DNA of 50,982 nt from Actinomycetes bacterium (lineage in GTDB: Bacteria > Actinomycetota > Actinomycetes > Propionibacteriales > Propionibacteriaceae). The DNA is taken from assembly GCA_023393755.1 (NCBI GenBank), contig JAEXCA010000171.1:1-50982 (forward strand). Reading direction: 5' to 3'. Below are positions 24,858-32,995 of the stretch, piece after piece (position 1 is the first letter of the stretch; every line of letters starts with the position of its first letter). The notes beneath the pieces were generated by a model. It saw nothing but the letters and a program-made list of their open reading frames with translations, was not told the DNA's origin and searched no databases. Made by a program: the position numbers and the translations under genes.

Positions 24858-25802
24858 TCAGTACGGCTCACCGAAGCTGAAATAGCGCTTCGGGTTCTCG
24901 ACGAAGAACAGCCGCTGCAACTCGTCCAGGTCGGCGTCGGAGTAGCCGCGTTCGCCCAGTTCGGCGCGGAACCGCCGCAGCCACTCCCCCGCGATGTAGT
25001 GCAGGCCGGGCCCGCCGGTGTAGGCGGTCAGGTCGGTGCGACGGGCCAGGTCGCCGCCGATCAGCACCCGATCGGCGTGGCCGGCGTCGATGATCTCGAG
25101 CAGGACGGCGATCCTGGTGCTCTCCGGGAAGTACTTGATCTTGGCGAACCCGTCGTAGCAGAGGTAGGTGCCCCGCCGAACGATCTGCTTGTGCAGGAAG
25201 GGATCGGGGTTCCGCATCAGGTGGACGATGCCCACCCGGTTGAGATCGACACCCTCGTCGGCCAGCAGGTCGAGTTGGCGCAGGGCCATCGTCCCGGTCT
25301 CGGTGTGGCCGTGCAGCACCGCGCCGGTGGCCCGGTGCGCTCGCGCGGCCGCCCGCAGCACCTTCTCCTCGGTGGGGGTGATCCGGTTGTAGGCGGTGCC
25401 GTACTTGATCGCGCCGGCCCGCACGTCCGTGCCGTCCATCCCGGTCCGGACATCGGTGACGATTCGCTGGACGAGTTCCTCGAGCGGAACATCGGCCAGC
25501 AGGTCGTCGAACCATTCGCCCTTGTTGAAGCCGCCGCAGGCGATGATCTGTACCCCGGACTGCTCGGAGATCCGACGGAGTGCTGCCGGGTTGCGGGAGT
25601 AGTCCCAGGCGGAGGCCTCGTAGAGACTCCGGACGCCGACCGCCGCAGCAGCCCTGGCCTCCCGCAGGCCCTTCTCCTCGTCCAGGATGACCAGATCCTC
25701 GTCCGACCGCTTACCCACCGGCGGTGCGCCGATCAGGTGTTCGTGGGAGTAGGTGAAGCCGAGGTCGTCCGGGTCGATGTCCCCGGTGACGGTGCGGATC
25801 AA
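24858..25802 (-). CDS. Phosphotriesterase-family metal-dependent hydrolase/lactonase
   Basis: 314 residues, last gene of the minus-strand operon. Start is a TTG overlapping the kinase stop (TTGA). Metal-site residues of the amidohydrolase fold are present: TYSHEHLIG (two His), the bridging lysine in GAIKYGTA, VLHGHTETG, GIVHLMRNPD, and the Asp in LIGGDLARR. Family members hydrolyse lactones or phosphoesters. With a sugar kinase, a dehydrogenase and a creatininase-like enzyme in the same operon, a lactonase step in breaking down a sugar-like compound is plausible. Confidence 0.88.
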   Translation of the reverse strand: MIRTVTGDIDPDDLGFTYSHEHLIGAPPVGKRSDEDLVILDEEKGLREARAAAAVGVRSLYEASAWDYSRNPAALRRISEQSGVQIIACGGFNKGEWFDDLLADVPLEELVQRIVTDVRTGMDGTDVRAGAIKYGTAYNRITPTEEKVLRAAARAHRATGAVLHGHTETGTMALRQLDLLADEGVDLNRVGIVHLMRNPDPFLHKQIVRRGTYLCYDGFAKIKYFPESTRIAVLLEIIDAGHADRVLIGGDLARRTDLTAYTGGPGLHYIAGEWLRRFRAELGERGYSDADLDELQRLFFVENPKRYFSFGEPY

Positions 25803-27241
25803 GGTTGGCTCCGATCGGCGTAGTAGGCCAGCGCGGCCCGGCGGGCACGTTGGTGGGCGGACCGTCGCTGCTGCCATCGCGGACGGAGTTCCGGACGCGG
25901 TGGGACGACGGCGTGCCCGCCGCCCGGGCGCACCGGCACCCCGATCCGCCGCCAGGCCAGGATCGCGGCGCCGATCGCCGACAGGTCGGGGGCGTGGTAG
26001 CAGGTCACCGGCGTCCCGATGACGTCGGCGAGGACCTGCGGCCAGGCCTCGATCCGGCTGCCCCCGCCCGAAACCAGCACCGACCGGTACGACCCGTCCA
26101 CCGCGTCGACCAGGTCGGCGATGTCGAAGGCGATCGCCTCCAGCAGGGCGGCGTACAGCTCGGCCGGTCGGGTGGCCGGAGTCAGGCCGTAGACGGTGCC
26201 GCGCAGCTCGCCGACGAAGTCGGGGCTGCCGCTGCCGGCCAGGTAGGGCAGGAAGTGGAGGTCCGCGTCCAGCGGCAGGCTGGTCACCTCGGCCAGGCCG
26301 GACAGGCCGAGGGTGTCCCGCAGCCAGTTCAGCGCCAGCCCGCCGGTCAGCAGCGAGCCCAGCGCGATGGTTCCGCCGTCGGCGTCCGGGTGGACGGTGA
26401 GCTTGCCGGTCAGCTCCGGCGGGAGGATGCCGCCGGGCAGCGGCACCATGACGGTGACCGAGGTGCCCAGCGAGACGGCCAGGGAGTCGGACTTCAGGCC
26501 GCCGGATCCCACCAGGGCGGCCTGGACATCCCCGGCACCGAGGGCGACCGGCGTCCCCGCGGGCAGCCCGGTCTGCGCCGCGGCCGGTGGCGTGACGACT
26601 CCCCCGTCCCCGTCGCTGGCGAGCAGCGGTGGAAAGACAGCTCGGGGCAGGCCCAGGGCAGCGATCAGCGCGTCGTCCCAAGCCCCGTCCCGGATCAGCA
26701 GGGTGTTGGCGGAATCGGTGGCTTCGGCGGCGAGCACGCCGGTCAGCCTGGCCCGCAGGTAGTCCTTGGCGGTCAGGACGGCGTGCGCCCGGCCGAGCAG
26801 GTCGGGACGCTCGTCCCGTAGCCAGAGCAGGGTGGAGAGGGAGAACACGGCTTCGGGGAGGTTGCCCGTACCGGCCACGATCCGGGCGGTGAGGTCGTCG
26901 CCGAGCCCCCGGAGCTGGGTGCTGCCGCGGGTGTCGGCGAGCAGCACGGCCGGGAGCAGCGGAGTGAGTTCCTCGTCCACGACGACGACCGAGCTCATGT
27001 TGCCGCTGAAGCCGATCGCCGCGATCCTGTGCCGCTCCACCTCGAGTTCGGCCAGGGCCGCGCGGAAGGAGTTCCACCAGTTCTCCGCATCCACCTCGAC
27101 CAGCCCGGCCGCCTCGGAGATGCCGTGCTGATGCGAAGCGCTGGCGACCACCTCGCCAGCGGCGTCCAGCAGCAGGACCTTCACGCTGGTGGTGCCGACG
27201 TCGATGCCCAGCGCGACCTCGGCGCTCGCGGGCGTGCTCAC
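25799..27241 (-). CDS. FGGY-family carbohydrate kinase
   Basis: 480 residues. The N-terminal ATP/substrate domain starts with ALGIDVGTTSVKVLLLD, and DTRG follows. The C-terminal domain has AGDVQAALVGSG, the phosphate loop SLGTSVTVM, and the adenosine region LVSGGGSRIEAWPQVLADV with the Gly-rich motif. It should phosphorylate a sugar or polyol imported by the cell. The start at GTG 27241 is uncertain because two tandem P3 repeats (27239-27362) directly upstream also carry in-frame GTG codons; the natural start may have been replaced by the repeat. Confidence 0.87.
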   Translation of the reverse strand: MSTPASAEVALGIDVGTTSVKVLLLDAAGEVVASASHQHGISEAAGLVEVDAENWWNSFRAALAELEVERHRIAAIGFSGNMSSVVVVDEELTPLLPAVLLADTRGSTQLRGLGDDLTARIVAGTGNLPEAVFSLSTLLWLRDERPDLLGRAHAVLTAKDYLRARLTGVLAAEATDSANTLLIRDGAWDDALIAALGLPRAVFPPLLASDGDGGVVTPPAAAQTGLPAGTPVALGAGDVQAALVGSGGLKSDSLAVSLGTSVTVMVPLPGGILPPELTGKLTVHPDADGGTIALGSLLTGGLALNWLRDTLGLSGLAEVTSLPLDADLHFLPYLAGSGSPDFVGELRGTVYGLTPATRPAELYAALLEAIAFDIADLVDAVDGSYRSVLVSGGGSRIEAWPQVLADVIGTPVTCYHAPDLSAIGAAILAWRRIGVPVRPGGGHAVVPPRPELRPRWQQRRSAHQRARRAALAYYADRSQP

Positions 27242-27362
27242 GGGATCCCGGCGGCGTTGTTCGGCGGAGCGCAACAGAGGAGAAGAAGGGCGTGGGGTGC
27301 TCACGGGGTTCCCGTGACGTTGTTCGGGGAGCGCAGCGGAGAAGTACGTCGTGGGGTGTTCA
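27239..27362. repeat. Repeat family P3, two tandem copies at the kinase start
   Basis: Two units of about 62 bases, 27239-27301 and 27302-27362, share TTGTTCGG, GAGAAG and GTGGGGTG blocks with each other and with 6709-6779. On the minus strand they provide GTGAGCAC (codons for V/M-S-T) at each unit boundary, and the GntR stop codon lies at the outer edge of the second copy. Confidence 0.7.
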
Positions 27363-28172
27363 TGCGCGACGCCCGTCGACCTGTTCCAGCACCCGCTTGC
27401 CGGAAGCGTCCGATCCGATCCGGATCGCCACCGCGAAGCTCTCACCCCGAACATGGGAGTGGACGAACTCCGCCGACCGGCCGTCCGGCAGGTAGGCGGT
27501 GCGGAGTACCCGCATCACCGGGGCGTTCCGGGCGAGCTGCAGGTGACGCGCGGTGTCGGCCGGGGGCCGGGCGGCGCTCCACTGCTCGTCGGCGGTGCAG
27601 GGACGGCCGGACGGCCCGACCAGCTGCAGCAGGTACTCGTACAGCGAGGTCCGTTCGATCTGCTCGACGTCCATGCTCGGGTAGAGCGACACCGGCAGCC
27701 ACGAGCACAGGTGCACCACCGGCTCGCCGTTGCTGACGATGACCCGCTCCACCCGCCAGACCTGATCCCCGCGGGCCACGCCGAGCGGGCCGGCCACATC
27801 GGACGGGCACGGCAGCTGCTCCGCGGCCAGGACACGTTCGGCGGTGGTGTGGCCGGCCCGCCTCAGGTCGTCGCTGAAGGAGGGCAGGGACTCGGTCGGA
27901 TTGCTGCGCACCGCCCGCTCCGGGTCGGCCACGAAGGTGCCACGACCCTGCCGGCGGGAGACCAGCCCACGCTGTTCGAGCTCGCGCAGCGCCTGGGTGG
28001 CGGTGGCCCGACTGACGCCGAAGTGCCGCACCAGTTCGTGTTCGGAAGGCAGTCGGACGCCCGGCCTGGCGTCCTGGATCCTCGCCGCCAGCCGGTCGGC
28101 GATCTGCCGGTAGCGCGGCGGGCCCGCCTCCGGGTCGAGCTGGTCCAGGCCGGCGACCTCGATGCCCGTCAC
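27360..28172 (-). CDS. GntR family (HutC-type) transcriptional regulator
   Basis: 270 residues from a GTG at 28172 that overlaps the creatininase stop. The N-terminal winged helix (about residues 20-85) contains RLPSEHELVRHFGVSRATATQ and the wing GLVSRRQGRGTFV. The C-terminal domain (about 105-270) is a UTRA-type effector domain, with YEYL, typical of HutC regulators that bind sugars or sugar phosphates. It is co-transcribed with the catabolic genes and probably binds GTTGACCGGTCAAC at 30165-30178 in the operon promoter, released by an intermediate of the pathway. Confidence 0.88.
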   Translation of the reverse strand: MTGIEVAGLDQLDPEAGPPRYRQIADRLAARIQDARPGVRLPSEHELVRHFGVSRATATQALRELEQRGLVSRRQGRGTFVADPERAVRSNPTESLPSFSDDLRRAGHTTAERVLAAEQLPCPSDVAGPLGVARGDQVWRVERVIVSNGEPVVHLCSWLPVSLYPSMDVEQIERTSLYEYLLQLVGPSGRPCTADEQWSAARPPADTARHLQLARNAPVMRVLRTAYLPDGRSAEFVHSHVRGESFAVAIRIGSDASGKRVLEQVDGRRA

Positions 28173-28903
28173 CCGCCGACCTCGCTCTTCCAGCTGGCGA
28201 TCAGCCGGACGGCCGTCGCCACCACGTGCTCGACAAGCTGCTCGCCCTTCTCCGCGGTGGCCACGGTCGGATCGCCGAACACACCGGTGCGGGAGACCTC
28301 GTCCCACCGGATCGCGGCGACGTCGAAATGCTCGGGGTAGGCCGGGTACTCGGCGACCGCGCGGTCCATCCGGACCCGCTCGGGCTCCAGGGCCAGCATG
28401 ATCGAGGTCTCGAGTTCGTCGGCGTGCATGATCCCCGGGTGGCTCTCCGCGCTCTCCCGGACCTGGGCGGCGATCGTGCTCAGCCCCGGGTAGGTCAGCG
28501 CGATCGCCGGCAGCCCACCGGCTTCCGCCAGCGCGCGGCCGGCCTTCTTCAGCGCGGCGGCATTGCCGAGATGGGCGGAGAACAGGACGATCCCACGGAC
28601 CCCGGCGCGCTTCAGGCCGGCGGCGACCTCCACCACCAGCTGCACCAGGGTGGCGTCGCTGACCGACAGGCTGCCGTCGAAGTGCTCCAGCGACCACACC
28701 TGCCCGTAGGGCATCACCGGCAGTTCGAGCAGGTCGGCCCGCTCGGCGATCCGGCTGGCCAGGCCGGCAGCCGCGTACACGTCCGTCCCCAGCGGAAGGT
28801 GCGGACCGTGTTCCTCCACCGCCCCGAAGGGCAGCAGGACGAAGGGGGTTCGGGCGACCTCCTCGGCCACCTCCGTCCAGCTCAACTCCGACCAGCGGGT
28901 CAT
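28169..28903 (-). CDS. Creatininase family amidohydrolase
   Basis: 244 residues. Metal-binding motifs of the family are present: VEEHGPHLPLGTD (Glu, His, Asp near residue 30), GIVLFSAHLGN with the metal His, and HADELETS with the late Glu. The usual H-G-N is H-L-G-N here. Members hydrolyse cyclic or linear amides (creatinine, mycofactocin precursor, riboflavin precursors). In this operon it sits between the GntR regulator and the Gfo/Idh dehydrogenase with overlapping stops and starts on both sides, so it is likely part of the same degradation route. Confidence 0.85.
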   Translation of the reverse strand: MTRWSELSWTEVAEEVARTPFVLLPFGAVEEHGPHLPLGTDVYAAAGLASRIAERADLLELPVMPYGQVWSLEHFDGSLSVSDATLVQLVVEVAAGLKRAGVRGIVLFSAHLGNAAALKKAGRALAEAGGLPAIALTYPGLSTIAAQVRESAESHPGIMHADELETSIMLALEPERVRMDRAVAEYPAYPEHFDVAAIRWDEVSRTGVFGDPTVATAEKGEQLVEHVVATAVRLIASWKSEVGG

Positions 28904-30111
28904 CCCTGCCTCCCTTCCGTTGACGGGGCCACGGTCGCCCAGGCCCGTCGGCGCGACGAGTCGTAGATCGCATCCAGCATCTTCATCACGCCGACCCCGT
29001 GATCCAGCCCGCAGGAGTCGGGGCTCCGCGTTGCCGACCCACCAGGAACCGTCTCCGGCGTGTTGGCCGGTGGGTTGCCCGCCGACTCACCGCGGACAAT
29101 TCTTGGTGGGCTGCTCGGTTGGTTGCCCAACACCCGCGCGATCAGGGCGTCCAGTTGCCGGGTGTAGGCATCGGCCATCCCGGCACCCTCGGGCAGTTCG
29201 TCGCTGCGCAGGACGGTCTCGCCGGCCGGGAACCGCCCGCGAGGCTCCCGCAGTGTCAGCCGCAGTTCGGACGGGTGCGGCACCGCGACCACCGAGCCAT
29301 TGGTGCCGTACAGCTCGACCCACCACTGGGCGCACCAGGTGGTGGGCTCCCAGGCGGTGAAGTCGACCGTCACGGTCTGCCCCGGATACTCCAGCAGGGC
29401 CGAGCCGACGTCCTCGTGCAGCAGGTCTCCGATCCGGACGTCGGTGTCGATCGGGCCGCTGAACAGGTCGGGCTTGTAGACCAGTACGGGCACCGGCTCA
29501 CCGGCCGGCAGCCGTCGGACCGAAGCGCTCACCTGCTCCGGCAGGCCGAACAGGTCGTACACCCACTCGAGCAGGTGGCAGCCCGAGGTGTAGACCAGAC
29601 CACCGAGATCCTCCGGGATGCTCTGCCACAGTTCGGCACCGGCGCCGACCGGGACGCCGCCGTGGAACCGGCTGGCGGTGATCTGTCCGAGCATCCTCGC
29701 GCGGACGATCTCGCGGCACCAGCCGGCCGCGTCGGTGTAGTGCAACTGATAACCGAGTTCGACCGCCGTTCCGGCGGCCTCGAGCCGGGCGGCCAGTTCG
29801 TAGAACGCCGCTGGCTGGTGCGCTCCCGGCTTCTCCAGCAGGACGCCGCGCGCCCCGGCTCGAAGGGCGAGATCGGCGAGGTCGGGCAGCTGTGGGTCGA
29901 GTCCCTCGATCACCGCAAGGTCGAGTCCGGCAAGGTCGGCGGTGTCCAGCGCCGGAAGCCCGGTGCGCCGGCTCAGCTCGTCCGCGATCTCGGCGTCTGG
30001 CTCGTGGAAGCCGAGCAGGGTGACCTGCGGGTGTCGGCTCAGCAGTTCGACCCGTCGGAACAGGTGAGGATGCCGCGCCCCGACGATCGCGGCGCGAAGC
30101 GGCGTTGACAT
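28900..30111 (-). CDS. Gfo/Idh/MocA family oxidoreductase with a 38-residue insert
   Basis: 403 residues; first gene of the operon, ATG at 30111 with GGGAG upstream. The N-terminal Rossmann part has AIVGARHPHLF, then the catalytic region LLEKPGAH (the EKP motif) and LGYQLHY. The C-terminal sheet includes GGLVYTSGCHLLEWVYD. It should oxidise or reduce a sugar-like hydroxyl using NAD(P). Bases 29014-29127 encode 38 residues between LIARVL and CGLDHGV, where the family has only a few residues. The segment is Pro/Ser-rich and carries internal repeats, so it is probably an in-frame repeat insertion. Confidence 0.87.
   Translation of the reverse strand: MSTPLRAAIVGARHPHLFRRVELLSRHPQVTLLGFHEPDAEIADELSRRTGLPALDTADLAGLDLAVIEGLDPQLPDLADLALRAGARGVLLEKPGAHQPAAFYELAARLEAAGTAVELGYQLHYTDAAGWCREIVRARMLGQITASRFHGGVPVGAGAELWQSIPEDLGGLVYTSGCHLLEWVYDLFGLPEQVSASVRRLPAGEPVPVLVYKPDLFSGPIDTDVRIGDLLHEDVGSALLEYPGQTVTVDFTAWEPTTWCAQWWVELYGTNGSVVAVPHPSELRLTLREPRGRFPAGETVLRSDELPEGAGMADAYTRQLDALIARVLGNQPSSPPRIVRGESAGNPPANTPETVPGGSATRSPDSCGLDHGVGVMKMLDAIYDSSRRRAWATVAPSTEGRQG
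29014..29127. repeat. 114-base in-frame insertion in the Gfo/Idh gene
   Basis: GGAGTCGG (29014-29021) and CCGACTC (29082-29088) are inverted; GGTTGCCC occurs twice (29073, 29121) with GGTGGG variants nearby. The encoded peptide is low complexity and lies in a surface loop position. No other copy was found in the window. Confidence 0.45.
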
Positions 30112-30156
30112 GGCTCTCCCTCCCACGGCCGACAGCGGTGCCGCGTGGATCAGGCA

Positions 30157-30185
30157 AACCTAAAGTTGACCGGTCAACCTGTCAA
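30157..30185 (-). promoter_or_regulatory. Promoter of the catabolic operon with embedded GntR-type operator
   Basis: On the minus strand, TTGACA (30180-30185) and TAGGTT (30157-30162) are 17 bases apart. The spacer contains GTTGACCGGTCAAC (30165-30178), a perfect 14-base palindrome. The start codon is 46 bases further on. A repressor bound here would block RNA polymerase; the operon's own GntR is the obvious candidate. Confidence 0.7.
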
Positions 30186-30254
30186 GTGGTGAGGGGCGCG
30201 CACGCGCACCTGGTCGAGGGCCTTGAGCCCATCAGCGACTCACGGGCTCGCCGC

Positions 30255-30330
30255 CGACAGAAACCGGGCAGTATCGGCCCCCTGTAGGCGTATAGCGCGG
30301 CAGAGGGCCGATATCACCCGGTTTGTGTCG
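30255..30330. repeat. Palindromic repeat family P2, copy 2
   Basis: Arms 30255-30280 and 30305-30330 pair over 26 positions with three mismatches and share CGACAGAAACCGGGCAG / CCGGTTTGTGTCG with the copy at 11890-11966. It is intergenic, upstream of the catabolic operon promoter. Confidence 0.75.
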
Positions 30331-30383
30331 AGCTCACTGAGCCTAGCCCCGGGCAGGCCGGAACAGGCACGGCGGCGGGCCCC

Positions 30384-30447
30384 GTCATCCCGGGCCAAGC
30401 CCGGGGACCTCTCCCGCGCCGGATCCCTGGTCGTGGCCCGGGATGAC
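30384..30447. repeat. GTCATCCCGGGCC palindromic repeat
   Basis: A perfect 13-base inverted repeat (30384-30396 and 30435-30447) of the widely distributed GTCATCCCGGG type, 18 bases after the end of the sigma factor gene on the minus strand. With the P2 copy it fills the 353-base gap 30112-30464; nothing else is seen there apart from the promoter. Confidence 0.65.
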
Positions 30448-30464
30448 ACGAGCGGGGCGCAACC

Positions 30465-31691
30465 TCAGCCTTCCCTCAACCGGCTGGCGATCAATCGGCG
30501 TTCGGCCTGGTTGGCGGTGAGTTCGAGGGCGTGCAGGTCGGCCTCGGAGGCCTCGTCCGTCCGTCCCAGGCGACGCAGAAGATGTGCTCGGACGGCGTGC
30601 CAAAGGTGGTACTGGGCGAGGTCCGACCGAAGCTGCTCCACCTCGCGAAGCGCTACCTGCGGCCCAGCCACCTCGGCCAGCGCGACCGCCCGGTTGAGCC
30701 GGACGATCGGTGAGCGGTCGTGGCCCAGCAGCATGTCGTAGAGGACGAGCACCTGTGGCCAGTCGGTGTCACCGGCCGACCTGGCGTCCGCGTGACAAGC
30801 GGCGATGGCGGCGTGCAGCTGCCAGCGGCCGGGACGACGCAGGGCAGCCGCCCGCTCCAGTTCGCGGTGCGCCTGGCCGATCAGCCCGGCGTCCCAGCGT
30901 CCGCGGTCCTGGTCGGCCAGGAGGACGAGTTCGCCGTCCACGGCGCGGGCGTCCTCGCGGGCCCGGTGGAACAGCAGCAGGGCGAGCAGGCCGTGCGCCT
31001 CGGCCTCGCCGGGCAGGGCCCCGGCGACCACCCGGGCCAGCCAGAGTGCGTCCTCGGCCAGGTCGCGGTCGGCCGCCGCGTCGCCGCCGTCCACCAGGTG
31101 CGCCTGGCCGTACATCACCGAGATCACGGTCAGCACGATGTCCAGCCGTTCGGCTCGCTCGGAACCTTCCGGAATCCGGATCGGGACGCCGGCGGCACCC
31201 ATCTTGCGCTTGGCGCGGACGATCCGCTGCGCGACCGTGGTGGTGGGGCTGAGCGTGGCGCGGGCGATCTGGGCGGTGGTCAGGCCGCAGATCGCCCGGA
31301 GGGTGAGGGCCAGTTGGGCGTCCGGCGGCAGCGCGGGATGGCAGCAGCCGAACAGCAGCGGCAGCCGTTCGTCCATCTCGGTCTCGCTGGTCGGCGGGTC
31401 GAGCAGAGCGAGCTTCTCCCGGTAGCGGCGTTCCCGCCGCAGCCTGTCCAACGCGTTGTGTCTGGCGGCCTGGGTGAGCCAGCCGCCGGGATTGGGTGGG
31501 ATGCCGCGGACGCGCCATTCCCGCAGTGCTTCCTCGACCGCGTCGGCCACCGCCTCCTCGGCCAGGTCCAGGTTGCGCAGCGAGGCCGTCAGGGCCGCGA
31601 CGATCCGCGCCGACTCCTCGCGCACCACCTGCGCCAGGAGATGGTCGGACGCCGCGCCGCCGGGCGAGGGCGCGGCGTCCGTCCCGGTCAC
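30465..31691 (-). CDS. ECF-type RNA polymerase sigma factor with long C-terminal domain (YCII-linked group)
   Basis: 408 residues from a GTG at 31691, overlapping the YCII stop. Sigma-2 region: DLAEEAVADAVEEALREW and GWLTQAARHNALDRLRRE. Sigma-4 region: LTLRAICGLTTAQIARATLSPTTTVAQRIVRAKRK. Residues about 200-408 form a helical, TPR-like extension (HLVDGGDA, LADQDRGRWD) found in this sigma group, whose genes almost always pair with YCII/DGPF proteins, as here. The extension is thought to control activity. No anti-sigma gene is nearby. Confidence 0.88.
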   Translation of the reverse strand: MTGTDAAPSPGGAASDHLLAQVVREESARIVAALTASLRNLDLAEEAVADAVEEALREWRVRGIPPNPGGWLTQAARHNALDRLRRERRYREKLALLDPPTSETEMDERLPLLFGCCHPALPPDAQLALTLRAICGLTTAQIARATLSPTTTVAQRIVRAKRKMGAAGVPIRIPEGSERAERLDIVLTVISVMYGQAHLVDGGDAAADRDLAEDALWLARVVAGALPGEAEAHGLLALLLFHRAREDARAVDGELVLLADQDRGRWDAGLIGQAHRELERAAALRRPGRWQLHAAIAACHADARSAGDTDWPQVLVLYDMLLGHDRSPIVRLNRAVALAEVAGPQVALREVEQLRSDLAQYHLWHAVRAHLLRRLGRTDEASEADLHALELTANQAERRLIASRLREG

Positions 31692-32056
31692 TGTTCGAAC
31701 TGGCTGTAGTCGGTGACGATCGGCCGGACCTCGACCGAGGTGCCCTCCAGTTCCAGCATCGGCCAACTGCGGGCGAGGGCCAGCGCGGCGTCCAGGTCGG
31801 GGACGTCGATGATGCTGAACCCGCCGACCGCCTCTCGGGCCTCGGTGAACGGCCCGTCGACCACCACCGGTCCGTTCGCGGAATGGCGGACGGTGGTCGC
31901 GGTCTCGACCGGCTGCAGTTCGGCGCCGCTGTCCTCGATCACCGCGGCGTTGTCCTGGAACCACTGGAAGACCCGGCCGTAGACGTCCTGGGCGACCTCG
32001 GGTGGCGTCGCCGCGTCAATGGCGGGGGTGGAGGTGAACATGATGACGTACTTCAC
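31688..32056 (-). CDS. YCII-related (DGPF) domain protein
   Basis: 122 residues, GTG at 32056 with GAAAGGA eight to fourteen bases upstream. The fold's core strand is KYVIMFTS at the N-terminus, and DGPFTEAREAVGGFSII carries the DGPF signature. It is co-transcribed with the sigma factor (overlap GTGA). YCII proteins are small ferredoxin-like proteins, some with peroxidase or dehydrochlorinase-like activity; in this pairing the role is unknown. Confidence 0.85.
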   Translation of the reverse strand: MKYVIMFTSTPAIDAATPPEVAQDVYGRVFQWFQDNAAVIEDSGAELQPVETATTVRHSANGPVVVDGPFTEAREAVGGFSIIDVPDLDAALALARSWPMLELEGTSVEVRPIVTDYSQFEQ

Positions 32057-32187
32057 GGTCGTGTCCTTTCTTTTGTCGAACCGTTGCACCCCTACAGCGA
32101 ACGGACAAGACCGAAATCGACAACCTTCGGCAAGGAATCTCGACGACCCGCCGCGGAGCCCCGGGCTGCCGGGCTACGCTCCGGCAC

Positions 32188-32430
32188 ATGACGCGTATCT
32201 GGGTCGCCCTCTCCGGGATCGAGTTCGTGGTGGGGATGGTGCGCACCGCCTACCACTACGGCCGCATGGAGGCGACCGCGGAGATGAACTCGGCGCCGGC
32301 CGGCGTCACGCTGATCTACCTCATCCCGTACGGCTTCCTGAGCGTGCTGTTGCTGATCCCGGTGCTGGTGTCACGACACCGCAGGCTCAACCCCGGGCGC
32401 CGTCCGTCCTCTGATCGGACCGCCGCCTGA
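32188..32430 (+). CDS. Small membrane protein, function unknown
   Basis: 80 residues, not recognised. A weakly hydrophobic N-terminal segment (about 5-20) and a clear transmembrane helix (about 40-61, VTLIYLIPYGFLSVLLLIPVL) are followed by a basic tail, so the tail should face the cytoplasm. No good Shine-Dalgarno is visible upstream of the ATG. It lies between divergent YCII and convergent DUF3151 genes. Codon use is normal for the window. Confidence 0.55.
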   Translation: MTRIWVALSGIEFVVGMVRTAYHYGRMEATAEMNSAPAGVTLIYLIPYGFLSVLLLIPVLVSRHRRLNPGRRPSSDRTAA

Positions 32431-32444
32431 AGGCTCCCGGCGGT

Positions 32445-32867
32445 TCAGCGGAGCCCGGCGACCTCGTCGGCCGAGGTACCGGAGTCGACCAGGAACTGAC
32501 GACAGCGGTCGGCCTCGTCCTGCTCACCGATCGCCGCAGCGGCCTCGGCCAGCGCCAGCAGGGCGCGTAGGAAGCCCTGGTTCGGCAGGTGCGAGGCCGG
32601 GATCGGGCCCTGCCCGCGCCAGCCCGCCCGGCGCAGCGCGTCCAGACCCCGGTGGTAGCCGGTACGGGCGTAGGCGTAGGCGGCGACCGGGTCGTCGGCC
32701 AGCGCCGCGTCGCTCAGCAGCGCCCAGAGCAGGGACGCCGCCGGCGCCAGCGGGACGGCGTCCCGCGGCTCGGCACCGCCGGCCAGCAGGGCACGGGCAG
32801 TGGCGTCCGGGCCGTCGGTGGGCAGGTGGGTCGGCCCTGGTCCGGGCAGCAGGTTCTGATGGTTCAT
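32445..32867 (-). CDS. DUF3151 family protein
   Basis: 140 residues from ATG 32867. Features of this actinobacterial family: an N-terminal NLLPGPGPTHLP, SLLWALLSDAAL, AYAYARTGYHRGLDALRRAGWRG and HLPNQGFLRALLALAEAA. It resembles a small helical, tetratricopeptide-like protein. Function unknown; it is conserved in actinobacteria. The upstream 55 bases separate it from a divergent promoter at 32922. Confidence 0.82.
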   Translation of the reverse strand: MNHQNLLPGPGPTHLPTDGPDATARALLAGGAEPRDAVPLAPAASLLWALLSDAALADDPVAAYAYARTGYHRGLDALRRAGWRGQGPIPASHLPNQGFLRALLALAEAAAAIGEQDEADRCRQFLVDSGTSADEVAGLR

Positions 32868-32921
32868 GACACCAGTCTGCCCCGGTTCACCCAGCCGGAC
32901 GCACTGCCCGGGCTGCCAGAC

Positions 32922-32951
32922 TTGACAGGCCGGGAACCTGGCCCGCATACT
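32922..32951 (+). promoter_or_regulatory. Consensus sigma-70 promoter into the RNA-rich region
   Basis: TTGACA (32922-32927), an 18-base spacer and CATACT (32946-32951). Such a full -35 match is uncommon in this genome. It points away from DUF3151 into a tract with a mini-ORF, a strong hairpin, tRNA-like genes and hammerhead ribozymes, so a strong stable-RNA promoter is likely. Confidence 0.6.
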
Positions 32952-32995
32952 GCAAGGCTGCCCAGGACGGGTTGGCATGGATCGAAGGAACCGGG

